From: Syntrophaceae bacterium UBA2188
GTDB lineage: Bacteria > Desulfobacterota > BSN033 > UBA1163
Assembly: GCA_002327985.1 (NCBI GenBank)
Contig: DCVM01000025.1
Span: 15,663-20,831 of the forward strand
DNA length: 5,169 bases
Direction: 5' to 3'
Of the stretch, positions 4,946 to 5,169 are shown piece after piece. The translations under genes were made by a program, and so were the position numbers. The notes under the pieces were generated by a model. That model was not told the DNA's origin. It did no database searches and saw only the letters and a list, made by a program, of their open reading frames with translations. Positions within the stretch are counted from its first letter, which is position 1. Each line of letters opens with the position of its first letter.

Positions 4946-5169
4946 ATGAAGAACTTTGAGATTGAAGTTGGAAACCTCACAGATGTTGGAAGAAAAAGGA
5001 CCCACAATGAGGATTACTATGGCTTTTTTAAAACCTCCGGGGAGGTGTTGGCCATTATAGCCGATGGGATGGGGGGTCATGCTTCCGGAGAAATTGCAAG
5101 CCGAATGGCTGTCGAGATGATTCATGAGATCTATTCAAAAGAACGGGATGAGAAAGACATTTTGGATGC
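4946..5169 (+). CDS. PP2C-family (PPM) Ser/Thr protein phosphatase, N-terminal part
   Basis: Only about the first 75 residues are present; the frame runs off the window end. After a short lead MKNFEIEVGN come LTDVGRKRTHNEDYYG, which is PP2C motif 1 with the Glu-Asp of NED, and IADGMGGHASGEIAS, which is motif 2 with the metal-binding Asp-Gly. These Asp residues hold the Mn2+/Mg2+ pair that activates water for dephosphorylating phosphoserine and phosphothreonine. The protein begins directly with the catalytic domain and is likely cytoplasmic at this end; any C-terminal domain is out of view. GGTGG lies 6 bases before the ATG at 4946 and abuts an in-frame ATG at 4940, so the former is preferred. 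It starts 13 bases after the second FHA gene and is surely in the same operon. A bacterial PP2C here suggests it opposes a Hanks-type kinase whose products the FHA proteins read. Confidence 0.93.
   Translation, partial: MKNFEIEVGNLTDVGRKRTHNEDYYGFFKTSGEVLAIIADGMGGHASGEIASRMAVEMIHEIYSKERDEKDILD

Noticed and set aside
4919..5125. Minus-strand open frame opposite the phosphatase start
   Set aside because: The opposite frame encodes diagnostic PP2C motifs, so this is a shadow.
3903..5169. Type VI secretion regulatory module (PpkA/PppA/Fha)
   Set aside because: PP2C plus FHA occurs in such loci, but no secretion component is in view, and these FHA proteins are much smaller than the T6SS Fha protein. 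It cannot be claimed from this window.

Overview
The window suggests a Gram-negative bacterium of moderate, roughly balanced GC content. A lipoprotein with a clean lipobox and alanine at the +2 position implies an outer membrane. The combination of a Lys-type pyruvate kinase, a divergent NagA and zinc-ribbon/FHA/PP2C signalling genes would fit a Desulfobacterota (former Deltaproteobacteria) or Nitrospirota-like organism. That placement is a guess from protein style, because no marker gene is present.

There are two divergent transcription units. The left one (3635 down to 81, minus strand) is a tight four-gene run with gaps of about 40 bases: a NagA-type N-acetylglucosamine-6-phosphate deacetylase, a small YajG-like lipoprotein, an 81-residue LapA-domain (DUF1049) inner-membrane protein, and pyruvate kinase. 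Downstream of pyruvate kinase, at the left edge, is a perfect GC-rich palindrome (36-55). It looks more like a REP-type repeat than a textbook terminator. The unit joins amino-sugar salvage and the last step of glycolysis with two envelope proteins.

The right unit (3903 to the window end, plus strand) holds two consecutive small proteins, each with an N-terminal zinc-binding motif, a Thr-containing acidic linker and a C-terminal FHA domain. They are followed at once by the start of a PP2C-family Ser/Thr phosphatase cut off by the window end. FHA domains read phosphothreonine and PP2C enzymes remove it, so this looks like part of a Ser/Thr phospho-signalling cluster; a Hanks-type kinase just beyond the window would be expected. 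The first FHA domain keeps most phosphothreonine-binding positions, while the second has lost nearly all of them.

The 267-base region between the units (3636-3902) is AT-rich and non-coding. It carries a near-consensus sigma-70 promoter for the FHA genes (TTGACA, 17 bases, TATTAT), a weaker candidate upstream of it, and a plausible minus-strand promoter for the nagA unit. Start codons were reassigned for several genes because the longest open frames begin with TTG codons lacking ribosome binding sites, whereas strong sites precede internal ATGs. No RNA gene, insertion sequence or CRISPR array was found.
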